Assembly: GCA_905178155.1 (NCBI GenBank)
Contig: CAJINV010000015.1
Coordinates: 824,390-885,926, forward strand
From: Amoebophrya sp. A120
Lineage: Eukaryota > Sar > Dinophyceae > Syndiniales > Amoebophryaceae
Direction: 5' to 3'
Length of the DNA stretch: 61,537 bases
Shown here: in pieces, positions 1 to 10,500 of the stretch
Numbering within the stretch: the stretch's first letter is position 1
How the letters are laid out: every line of letters starts with the position of its first letter
Translations under genes and position numbers: made by a program
The notes under the pieces: generated by a model
Databases searched by the model: none
What the model saw: only the letters and a program-made list of their open reading frames with translations
What the model was told of the DNA's origin: nothing

Positions 1-960
1 GGGGATTCTGAAAAGCAACCTCGCTGCGCGCGCAGCGCGCGGAGAAAATTTTTCAAAGGGCCGACGGGGGTGGGGGCGCGCCACATGTGTGGGGAATGCC
101 GAGAAGCAACCGCGCCGCGCGCGCAGCGCGCGGAGAAAAATTTTGCAAGCGGCAAACGAAGGCGGGGGCGCGCCCCATGTGTGGGGGGCCCTAAGAAGCA
201 ACCTCGCCGCGCGCGCAGCGCGCGGGGGAAATTTTTTCGAAAAGCAGGCCACGCAACCAAGCGGACGCGCGCGGCTTTGGGTGCAGACGATCCGAGCCGA
301 CATACTTCGCGGCCAAGAAGACGGCAACGGTAGCAATGCCGCGCTCGCAACGCGCGGAGCAAATTTTTCAAGGGGCAGATGGAGATGGGGGCGCCCCCCA
401 TGCGTGGGCAATGCTGAGAAGCAACCTCGCTGCGCGCGCAGCGCGCGGAGGAAATTTCCAAAGGGCAGACGGGGGTGGGGGCGCGCCACATGTGCTGGGA
501 ACGTTTGGAAGCAACCTCGCCGCGCGAGCAGCGCGCGGAGAGAATTTTTCAAGCGACAGGCGAAGGTGGGGGGCGCGCCCCATGTGTAGGGAACGCGAAG
601 AAGCAATCTCGCCGCGCGCGCAGCGCGCGGAGAAAATTTTCCAAGCGGCAGACGGAGGTAGGTGCGCGCCCCATGTGTGGGGAGCGCTGACAAGACACCT
701 CGCTGCGCGCGCAGCGCGCGGAGAAAATTTTTGCGACTGACAAGCGGGCCACGCGGCCAGGCGGGGCCGCGCATTGTGTGCAGAAGAACCGCACCCACAT
801 ACTCGGCGGCCAAGACGAAGGCCGAGGCAGGAAACTCGCGCGCGCAGCACGCGGAGAAAATTTTTCAAGCGACAGACGGAGATTGGGGCGCGCCCCATGT
901 GCAGAGACGCTGAGAAACAACCTCGCCGCGCGCGCGGCGCGCGCGCGGAGAAAATTTTTC
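1..960. repeat. GC-rich tandem array with higher-order structure
   Basis: About nine degenerate copies of a unit of roughly 90 bp are visible. Each has a GCGCGCGCAGCGCGCGG core, then an A/T run (AAAATTTTT), then a GGGGGCGCGCC and ATGTGTGGGG stretch. Two copies of a different block, at about 240-335 and 735-833, contain GGCCACGC and CGGCCAAGA and lie about 497 bp apart, so the array has a second, longer period. Every frame yields Ala/Arg-rich peptides that differ from copy to copy, which looks like GC bias rather than coding. I read it as satellite-like DNA. Confidence 0.8.
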
Positions 961-3900
961 GCGCATTCTTCTCGATTTTTCTCAAAGCACCCGACTGGTT
1001 TTTTCTACAGTGGGAGCCCGGTTTGATTTTTTCTAGATGCTTTGTGATTTTTTCTACCGTATTTTTTTTTTCTCGACATTTCATTCACGCCAATAATGAA
1101 AAATACCAGAATTTATAAACTACAAGGTAGTACTGGAGGCCATCGATGGGACGGGTAAACTACACTCAGAAACGGGAAAATGTACCATCTTGCAACAAGC
1201 ACCACTTACTTATTTTCACAGGAGGACGCATGCATTGTCAGAAAGTCAGAAACAGAACTAAGACAAGGTGGCGTGAAAACAAAAAAAAATTCCTGCTTGA
1301 AGGTCATTCATTCTCATTTTTTTCGCTCGGGAAAAAAGCTGAGTAGTTGTAAGGAGCTATTATATTTTTTCTACACAAAAAGGCAAAGTGCCCTGTTTGG
1401 GTGTCTCGTTCTTTTAGCAGGAGGGAGACCACACAACCACGGACCTGGCGCGCCGCAGTAGTGGAGATAAACGTGATGAAGATGTTGCTTCGTCTACTTT
1501 TCGTGATATTACCGCTCATCACTTTCAAACTTTTCTCTTCGTCTTCAGCCGCTCATCAGAATTCAAATTCATTAGCATTCGCTCAAATAACAAATGACAT
1601 CCACTCATTCAGCCACGTTCTCAGTCACGCGTCTCTCACAATAACAAGCGACCTCTCTCGTGGTAGAGCCAACCCGCATCGATGCGGTCTGGGTCTCACG
1701 TCTACAACCTGGGTGGAACTTATCAATCTAATCTTCATTTGTTTGTTCGTCGACCGAAAATCAACACTTGATACTGGCGCTGCAGCTTCTACACCTTTCA
1801 ACCACACTGCGTCCTTGTTTTTTAGAGAAACAGGTCCACATCGCCCACTTCCAACCGGTGCGATTACAAGTCGCCTACTTGTTTCAGCATCTAGTTCTAA
1901 GTCTAACCTTTACAAGTCTATTGTACCAATAATTTCAATATCCGAAGACCATCATGACAGCAGGGTAAGTAGCAGCAACAGCGTTGATTGTGGTCGACCA
2001 CAAAATAGCAATTTCAATTGTTATTTTTTACAAAGGGCAGCTTGAAGATGTTCCGTGGCTTGCTTACTTTGCTATTCCTATTTCCTCGATGTAGTGCGAG
2101 AACAAAACGTAGTCGTGAACGCGATAGAATTGCTCGTAACGATAATTCACGACACAAAACTCGTATCCTTTTGATGTACATTTTGGTGGCAGTAAGTTGA
2201 AGCACAAGCTAGCAAGTTAGTAGCAGAGCATCCGTCGGCTTTCTCGTCTGTCAGGGCGAGCACCACACGAAACAGAATGACAATGAAATCAACTAAACTA
2301 CAGGAAATAGAGGTCTATAGATACTCTAGGTGGAGGTTGCGACGTGAGTCGCAAATAGAAGGCAAAAGCGGCTTAAAAACTGATAAAGAATAATTTGTAC
2401 ATTTGTTTTCTGGAAACCACTTTGTCATGATATTTCTGTCCTTTTCAAGTTTTACACAAGATGCGACGTCGTGGATCCGTGAAAAGAGTAAAGAGATCAT
2501 GCTCCCCGGAATTTCTGAATGGCACTGCCCGTGCTGGTTCTGTTGATACCTTCATTCGAAACTTCCCCCGCCTTAGCACCTGCCACCTTTAACAACTTAA
2601 GCAAGCATGCGTCTGCTTCTCTTTACAGCTTGGACGCCCATTAGATATAGGGGCGGTGAATTTCGAGTGATTTTAGAGGTGGCATAGAATCGTGGGGCCG
2701 GTCTTTCGGGTGGTTATGGTTCGCGGAGCAAGGGCTAGCACAAATAGAGGCAATGGCGACACGGGGCTCGTCACCACGGCGCCCTCGCATTGATTGCAAT
2801 CCCCGTCCCGGCAACGCCCAACCTACCACATTTCTCCGCGTCTTTTTTCGCGAAGCAAGTCTTTTGGTGGTTTCATGAGTTTCTCCCTTCCTTCTTAATA
2901 GCTCAGCTTCAGCGTTTTAATTTTGGACAACAAAATCGCAAAAAAACGGCACTGCCATCGGGAAAAGCTTGCATTTAAACATCATTCCCCATGGTATGAT
3001 GAGGATGCTTTTTTTGGTAAAAATCGCCGATGCGTAGTGCCGTGCTGTTTGGCGCCAAAAAACAGCTTAAAAGCACCCCCTTTCCCGATGGTATGCTGCG
3101 ATCGGTGAATTTAGCGGTGAATTTAGTTTCGGGCTGCCGGTGAATTTAGGAAATGGGGTCCGGTGAATTTAGCTTCTCCGCACCTAATTCTGGACTCAAA
3201 GCCGCCACAAAACCAACGCCCATTTTGCTACTCATTTCTAAATTCACCGGAGTCGAAAAACCCAAGCCAGAACAATCGTCTGAAATTTGCACAGGAAAGT
3301 GCCAACCTTTTGGAACATGCACGCACAAATACGAAAGGAACAAAATAGCAGGACGGAATAAGCTCTCACGGGGAATTAAAGTGGTGCCGTTTGCCGAAGC
3401 AAAAGGCGCCTGATAGATTCGGCCCCCAGGGTCCGGCCAACCATCCAAAGCACTTAGAAAACAAGGGGGGCCGCGCGAAGCTACTTCGCAGCCCATCGGG
3501 CTAGGGGCAGGGCACGGGCGGCGCAGCTATATATCGCGGCGCCCCGCCACGCATTTTTTGCTTGAAAACTTCCACCACTGCCGGAAATCTTTTGGAGCTT
3601 ACGTTGCTCGGGTTTTTCGATCAAGTGAGCGTCGACTTTTCCCCGAAGAAATATGTGCAGCGCCACTCATCAAATTCTCGAAGACCCCTAAAAATCACCG
3701 GAAATTCACCGCGCAGATATCTAATGGCCATCCAAGCTGTAAGCTTCTCTGAAAGCAGCAGCCTGCGCTTCAAAAGCGAGCTAGCTACAGAAGATGGTCT
3801 TGGAAAAATAACGTATTTTAGGGTTGACACAAGAAAATTGGGTTCACAATCAAAAAAAGTTGGTTGAGTTTGTGGTTCACACGAGCGGAATTATACGAAA

Positions 3901-5114
3901 GGTATTGATTTCTGACACGACGAGGCTTCTCTCCTCGCATGATCCTCACCTCTCCAATGCGCACAATAAGTTCATCAAATTACAATGTGTCACATTGATC
4001 CGGCGGGAACCATGATAAGCGCGCTCTTTTTGCAGCGAGCCAAGAAATGCAACTTTCTTGTAAAAACTCTACTGTAAAAGTACTTACGCGCAGTGGACAA
4101 CTAGTCTACGGCTCAGCTATAGTTCGTGTTGTAAAAGTCTGTGACAACTACATCCCCGCTAATATCGATTAGCAGCCACGTACCAACCCCCGTTCATATT
4201 CATACCACTGCTCCTTGCTAGCCGGGAGTTGAAATACTAGACATGGCACATCAAAATTTTGTTTGAAACCCTCTTTCAGTTACCGGTAAGACTGTAGCCG
4301 TAGCGCAGCTTGTTGTTGATTTCGATTTGGTGATTATAAAAATTATTTTGGTGTTGAAAGCTGTGAGTATCATCGTGAAGAAGAGTGAAGATCGTAATTA
4401 CGTTTAAAAATCTCAGTTCAGAGCGGAATGGAGCTGGAGTCGACATTCCGACTTCTACTTGTTAGTCTACTCTGCCATTAATATGGTCGTACTAACCACC
4501 AGAAGATTTTTTCTTGTGCTAGCACACCAGGGACAAGTTCTTGTAGCTGTAGACCTCCTCGCTTTTTGTTCCAGCAGGCCAATATACTGTCTCCTTCAAG
4601 AAGTTGTTCTTGAATTACCACCACATTGGGGCGCAATGCGTAGCCAGAACTAGTATCAGGAAATAGCATGCGACCATATTTTAGCCAGAAATAAGATTCG
4701 CGCATGGAAAAGCTACTTCTGCTTCCGACTTGCCGTCGGTAGTTGTGATCATTATTTTCATACGATAAGATAACGTGACCAGCCTGTAGAAGTAGAAGAA
4801 TTTTGTGTTTGTGTTACTGAAAAAGTTAAGCTCAGGTGTAAAAGAGTCATCTGATGAAGTTCTGAGTTTCTTCTATCAGCATTGCCTGCCGCGAATAATT
4901 TTCTTGTGATAAGACATAACCTAGTAGCGAATATTGAAGACTTCTCTCGCTCTATTACGTGGATGTAAAAGTAAAATCAACGGTAAGAAATATTGAATCA
5001 TTGCTATTGAAAACTAAAACTACCCTGTGGATCTTAACCACTCAAAGTCGTCCTCTCTGATTGGTGAGTATACGCTTTCTGGAGGTTCGCCACCGCCCCT
5101 GACGGACGTGTCCG
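961..5114. other. Gene-free stretch; no supported gene
   Basis: No long frame here has the composition or introner-bounded exon pattern of the genes downstream. The left end is T-rich and repeats GATTTTTTCTA around 1022-1065. A short cluster of repeats lies at 3103-3250 and is listed separately. The longest frame, plus strand 1401-2045, shows no domain, no plausible start context and no support. Confidence 0.5.
3103..3250. repeat. CGGTGAATTTAG repeat cluster
   Basis: The 12-mer CGGTGAATTTAG occurs four times, at about 3103, 3115, 3138 and 3161, and once inverted at 3238-3250. Related GGTGAATTT words lie at about 2655 and, inverted, at about 3700. The role is unknown. It could be the remnant of a TIR element or a local regulatory array. 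Confidence 0.5.
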
Positions 5115-6844
5115 CTAGTTCTCCTGGCGAGGAGCACCTGCTTGATCTACCACCACGTCTGTTTTATCAGCACCACACGCCGCACTCGCGGAGGACGATT
5201 CGTTTTTCGACCCGGCAACTACACCCGTGATGGCCTTGGTCGGAATGTAATTCGGGTTCCTCATGGCAGCCGCCCTTCCTTCCGGATATCAACACAAGCA
5301 AAAGCGTTAGCGTTAACGATTTTTACAGATTGCAGTCATGCATCACGAACATACATGCTATGCATTACAAATGCTGGCACCTTTTTAGATGCATTGCGGC
5401 AATGCATCTAAAAAGGTGCTGAATTTGTGATGCGGCAATGCCGCATTACAAATTCCGTTAACGTTAACACGTTTTCCTGTGATACCGGATACAGGTAAAT
5501 CATGCTTGGATCACGTCGATTCGTTGGCACGCTGGAGTCCCTTTGCGCGACGAAATTCTGCACATCGATGCGCCACGTCTCGAATTGTTTCCTGGTTTGG
5601 AAGTATTTTCTCAGCCTTCATCGCATTTTTTAACTCCAAGTAGTTCAAAACAATGCATATTCAAGTCAAGCTCATACCACAAAAGGAAGCAATGCACTTG
5701 TCACACAAAGCAGCAATGATCCAATGAAGTAACTCTACTTTCGTAAAAATACTTGAAGAATCTCCTCGAGTCGCCCTTTTTCATCAGTGGCGTTCCGTAT
5801 GGAAGCGTCAGGATCGAAATCGTCAAAGTTGAAATGATTTGTCATGCATAAAGTGCAAGACATGAAGCGCCTGTCTTGCCGGGATGGCAAGGGAGGCAGA
5901 TTACAAGCCTAATTAGGGTTTGGGATAGAGCTGCTAACGGAGCATGACAAAAGCAGTCAGTCTTCTGTGCCCGAACAACATGACAAATTGGATTCCGGTG
6001 CTCCATCAAACATTTGTCATGCGCCGCCTAGAAATTGGGCTTCCAACTGGTATCGATTTTATGCATCACAAGTTATTTCAACTTTGACGATTTCAATCCT
6101 GACACTTCCATATTCCTGGCCGGTCCGGTATTTCGAATTCCTGTCCGACGGCGACTCCTGACTGCGCTCTCTGCTCTTCACACAGCTCGCACAATATGCA
6201 ATACAAATTTGTTCTTGCCGTGTGCGACGTACAAAATGCATGTTGACATACTTCTGACTGTATGTAACAAGGAGCTTTGACATGCTGGATAGCTATAGCA
6301 ATGGCTGGATAGCTATACAAGTAGATGAAGACCACGAGTTTACTTGTCATACAAAGTGGTCGGTATTTTTTGTACATGCATCTCCGGCAATAAATTTCCA
6401 TTGGATACACAGCCGCTTGTAGAAGTTTGTCTGCTTGAAAGCACCGACTTCACCGTATCAAAATGAAAAATCCCCCCTCCCCATATCAAAACGGAAATTT
6501 GTGATGCTGATTTGTGGCCACAAATCAGCTTTGTATAGCGGAGAGGAATGGCGGCCAGATCCCCAGGCTAGGTAGGGGCTTATGTGTCTAGTTGTTCAGC
6601 ATGGCAAACGGCTCCCCTTTAGGCCTAACAGCATGAGAAATCGCTTCCATAATGGGGCGGAAGCTTCTGCCCTTGTCTTCTTGCAAGACAGATGTGATTT
6701 GTGGCCTCAAATCCGCAACACAAATTTTCGGAAACATACCTTTTCAATATGGGGAGGGGGGATTTTTCCTCTCAATACACCGGCATACCGCTCCAACTGT
6801 TTTTCTGGATCCAGGGACGCGGTCAGGTTGCTACTGGTCGTCAT
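5115..6844 (-). CDS. Small unrecognised protein, introner-split gene
   Basis: The proposed start is 6844 (MTTSSNLTASLDPEKQ), because the same frame has a stop shortly upstream. Exon 1 (6844-6778) joins exon 2 (starting 6450) in frame when the family D element is removed, giving QLERYAGEVGAFKQTNFYKR. Exon 3 (about 6208-6113) joins 5792 across a family C element (GRP-GTPLMKKGDSRRFF). A candidate 151-bp intron at 5604-5754 joins FFQTRKQFETWRIDVQ. The family H element then joins IYLYP-EGRAAAMRNP, and a TAG at 5117-5115 ends the frame. The intron between exons 2 and 3 (about 6209-6385) is not resolved. The protein is about 200 residues with a charged N-terminal half and a low-complexity tail. No domain is recognised. 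Confidence 0.5.
5287..5484. mobile_element. Introner element, family H
   Basis: 198 bp between perfect TSDs CCGGA (5282-5286 and 5485-5489). The termini carry GCGTTAACG-type inverted repeats. An inner hairpin at about 5370-5418 has arms of about 21 bp and a 1-nt loop. Removal restores the frame (YLYP-EGRAAA) in the minus-strand gene. A second family H copy is at 28636-28795. Confidence 0.85.
5604..5754. mobile_element. Candidate short introner or intron
   Basis: About 151 bp between direct repeats GAAG, starting TATTTT and ending AAAATA, with only a short inverted repeat. Removal joins DSRRFF to QTRKQFE in frame on the minus strand. No GT-AG pair fits. This is weaker than the other elements because the TIR is short and the usual internal motif is sparse. 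Confidence 0.4.
5798..6112. mobile_element. Introner element, family C
   Basis: 315 bp, with TSD TTCCG on the left and TTCCT on the right (4 of 5 match). The TIR resembles GGAAGCGTCAGGATCGAAAT and its complement. The body is rich in TTTGTCATGC and its complement. Removal joins EIPDRPG to TPLMKKGD in frame. Confidence 0.85.
6209..6385. mobile_element. Candidate introner, boundaries uncertain
   Basis: The segment starts near TATGCAATACAAATTTG and ends near TTTGTACATGC, an imperfect inverted repeat reminiscent of the family J element at 29833-29983. It separates two open minus-strand stretches. I could not identify a clean TSD or a single splice frame, so the limits are approximate. Confidence 0.35.
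6456..6777. mobile_element. Introner element, family D
   Basis: 322 bp between perfect TSDs CACCG (6451-6455 and 6778-6782). The TIRs are the C-rich AAAAATCCCCCCTCCCCATA and its G-rich complement. Removal joins LERYAG to EVGAFKQ in frame on the minus strand. Other family D copies are at 31043, 41464, 41846 and 59232. Confidence 0.9.
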
Positions 6845-7536
6845 CGTGCTTTGCGCGTCATCTGGTGTCGTGGGATTTTAGCATGGTGGAGAAAAAAATC
6901 GTACTGACTTTGTCATGTGGAAATGCAAATGAAAAACTGAAAGTGAAAATCTTTTGTCATGTATACCATCCAGCGCAAGGTCTCGCTGCGCAATGGCATC
7001 CCTCCTGTGGTTCCGCTCCGGTCCGCCGTGCATGGTTCTGTTAGTTTGTGTTTGTGGGAATATTTGCCATGCGATACTGCAAGATAAGACGACGGCGCAG
7101 TTTTTCTTGTCATGCAAACCGAACCATGCTCGCTTCTGATTCTGAAGCGCTAGCGTGCCAGCATGAGAAAAAAACTGAAACCAGAAGCTGCTGTCTATAC
7201 TTTGTCTTTTTCTTGCTGGGTTTCTCTAAGACCAAGGACTCAAAAGACGCTGCGTCAGAAGCGGTGGTTGTTCGGTGCCGCTTGGAACCTTGATTCGCAC
7301 TATCGTGGACAAGCAGGCCGCCGATGAACTGATATTGATATTTTCGTGGCCATAGTTTTTTCTTTTTTTCCATAACTCGTGCTTTCATAGTGACCGAGAG
7401 GTAACTAGGAACTCAGAACAGAACTTCCTTTTCATTGTATGTATCTGTTCTTTGGACAATATCTAAATCTCCGTGCTGCATTTGCATGCGTTACGACTAC
7501 ATCAACTGTGCATGCATGCATGAGTCTTCTCCTGAC
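6845..7536. other. Spacer upstream of the 5115-6844 gene
   Basis: A/T-rich sequence with several introner-type words (GACAAAGT, TTTGTCATG) at 6915-7120. It may contain decayed elements or untranslated introns. No TSD-bounded element or exon could be defined. It also lies between the end of the next gene and the start of the first, so promoter or trans-splice signals may be here, but none is recognised. Confidence 0.35.
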
Positions 7537-10500
7537 TTAAGATCTTCCGGACATTTTGGAACTTACGGCACCAGAACAAAACAAAGTAAACATCATGCGC
7601 ACAAAAAAAACGAACACTTGGCAGAGCAAAAATTTCAATTTTTTTACCTCCGCGCCCTCCCGTATCGTCGGCGGCACACTGGTTTGTGAAACCATGGGAT
7701 CCATGAAGATGAAAGGCTGTTGCATTCCGGATGATGGCCTCGCTGGCGGAGCAAACATCGGCGGTCCCGGTCGATGACCGTTTAGTTGATTCGCCATCGG
7801 CGCGGCTCCTGCAGCTGCTCCGGAAGAGGTGGCAGAAGAGCTTGCGCAAGACGCGCTGGACGAGCACGAGAAATCAGTTCCCAGTCGTGAAGAAGATGCC
7901 ATTGCTCCTGCGCCCCCGACCTGTTCGGAGGTTGAGGAGGTAGTGCTGGATATGGTTTATCAAATGCAAATATGTCTGGTGTTTTGTCTGGAAGCAAGAC
8001 CTTGGCACAGCACAGCCACAGGGAAAACTTTTTGAAGAAAGAAAAGTAAAAGAGAACTACGTAGATACGCATGTAGAGAGAGATTGAAAGCATGCTATAA
8101 TGTCCACCGGTGGAACTGACTACTATTACTACTTGTGCTTGCACTTGCGCAACATTACATACAAATTGGGTGCAGTGAACTTCTGCCCACGGGGTCCCGC
8201 AGGCTCTACCAAGTTGCTACGCTGGCCAAAGCGCTAGGCACCTGGGAGCCTGTGGGTGCTCGCGCAGTAGTGTCATGGCCGTGCGAATAGCACACCGTGG
8301 GTGCATGCTCACTACTATTCGCTGACACTACTACCGTTCATGACCCTCTCCCCAAATGCGCATTCGAAAATAGTTAAGCTAAGAACTATCACAGCGCTCG
8401 AGTAAGGAAAAGGATCGTTACGAGCAAGAGCTTAATTAAAATAGATCAATGATTTTATACGGAAAATTTTTTTGTGACATGGAACACATGGGAAAACCTG
8501 CGTGACAAGTCTTGCAATGTTCCAGACCCAGACATACTTGCAATGCGTATGGTTTTGTTACTCACCATGCTCGAAGACAGGTTTTTGTTCTGGTCCATTA
8601 CAAGACTCGCTAACGCCGCGGTGGTGAGCTTGTTGGTTTCTGACGAGACGGATGATTGGTGTTCCACTTGGTAAGGACCCGCCTGAGAGACTACAGCATC
8701 ATGACCTCCTCCCGAAGTTGTGCCGGAGTTGCATTGGTCTTCCGTTCCCTCTTTCAGCTTCTTTTTCTGCGCCCAGACTGGGTGGAGCCTGTTCTCTTCC
8801 GCAGGTCTTGCTGCTGCGGCGGTGGTCGTGTTCTTCTGGTTCTCCTCCTCGGGATGCTGTTGAACTTCTAGGTCCGTGGACAACAGCGGCACTTTCGTAT
8901 TGAAATTCACAGGAGGGGCACAAGAAATACCTGCCGCACCACCAGCACCCAAAGCCGGAAATTCGTTTTCACTTTTAATATCCACGGGTGGTTTCTGGAT
9001 CATTTCCGGCTTTAATTCCTCCGTGATCTTTTCCCCGGTCGCCGCGAGCCGCAGTTTCAGCTCGTTCTCGTCCGTTTTTCGTAAATACTGCTCACACTCC
9101 CGCTGAAACACCGACCCGGGCGTTGCCAGCGCGGACACGGCCTGGTGCAGATTTGGTGGCATGAAGATGGGTTGGTCGCTGTCAAAGGTCGCAATGTCGA
9201 AATCAGGCGGGATCCAGATCTTTTCGTTGTTCAGCGCGATCAGAACCCCATCGCCGGTTTTTCGGGCGGTGAGCAGGGCCTTCTTCATTTCCTGTCTCAC
9301 TTCGTGCGGGATGAAAACCTGGTTGTGGAAAAGCGGATTGAGCTCGCCGGTTTCCTTATTTTCTGGCATCGCTGAACAAGAGGAAATAGAGGAACAGTTG
9401 CTCTGGTTCAAGAGACTGTGGTTGTAGCAGCTGCTGCTCGCGTTACTGCTGGCTCCAGAGATGTCAGAAGAAGCAGCTGCCCCCTTACGCTTCATTTTTC
9501 TTCCTCTTCGCGACGAAGATTCGACTGATTGCGGACCGGAAGAACAAGAACCTCCGGGGAAATTCTGGTCATTCGGGAAAAACATCATACCTCCTGGCGC
9601 ATTGTTTACTCCCAGTAACTGGTCGAAAGAGAGGAGGCTGCTGTCAACGCCACTTGCAGTGCCATTGTTTATTCCCCAGTGCGAAGTAGATCCTGCGCCG
9701 TTCTGTGGCCAGTTGAAACTGAAATTCTCCACGGAGTTGTTGTCAGATGCACCCCCAAACCCGGAAATAGAGGAGCAGTTGTCGCTGCCGTTTTCAAGGG
9801 AGCTGATATCAAACATGTCGTCAATTTCCGAATTGTTGCTGTTCACCGTGTTTTGCCGTCGAAGATCAGCTGCCCCAGCACCGTTAGGATCCTGATCTCC
9901 TCCGGCCGTATTCGTGCTGCTGGTGTCGCGGCCTCCGGGATTGATACTATCACTCGGCAGCGGGATCAGCTGCCCGGCCGCGATAAGGGCCGCGAGATCC
10001 TCGGGGCTTTGCTCAACTGCGGGTCTGTCGGCGCTACAAGAAGTGGACAACTTCATTTCCACATCTATGCTGTCAGCTGGCGGCGGTGGCGTTTTGCTGA
10101 GTGAGGAACTAGAATTCATGCCAGTTGCAGTGCTATCGCATGCAGCTCCTGCACCCGGCTGCTGCATAGAGCCCCCTGGAGGCCCTGCTCCGAACTCTGA
10201 ACTGGTACTAGTATTGTGATCCACCGCACTGACGGGCGTAACCGTGGTCATTGTCGTCGTGTGGTTTGCGGTCGGCATCTTATGCAATGCAAAAGCATCG
10301 TACTCGTAGTATTAATCGCAGATATGCATTACAAATACAAATCTCAACCCAAAAGTAAAACAGCATAACAAATCCTATTTCTCATGCTGAGCACATTTGC
10401 ATTGCAATTTATACTAGGAGACCACTACGATGTTTTTGCAAATCATACATCTGCAGGTCCAACAAGTTTTCCATGCGCAGCCCGTTGCTCGCGCCCGGGC

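Noticed and set aside
1401-2045. Plus-strand frame of 214 codons
   Set aside because: No domain, no introner-bounded structure, opposite strand to every supported gene, and flanked by low-complexity sequence.
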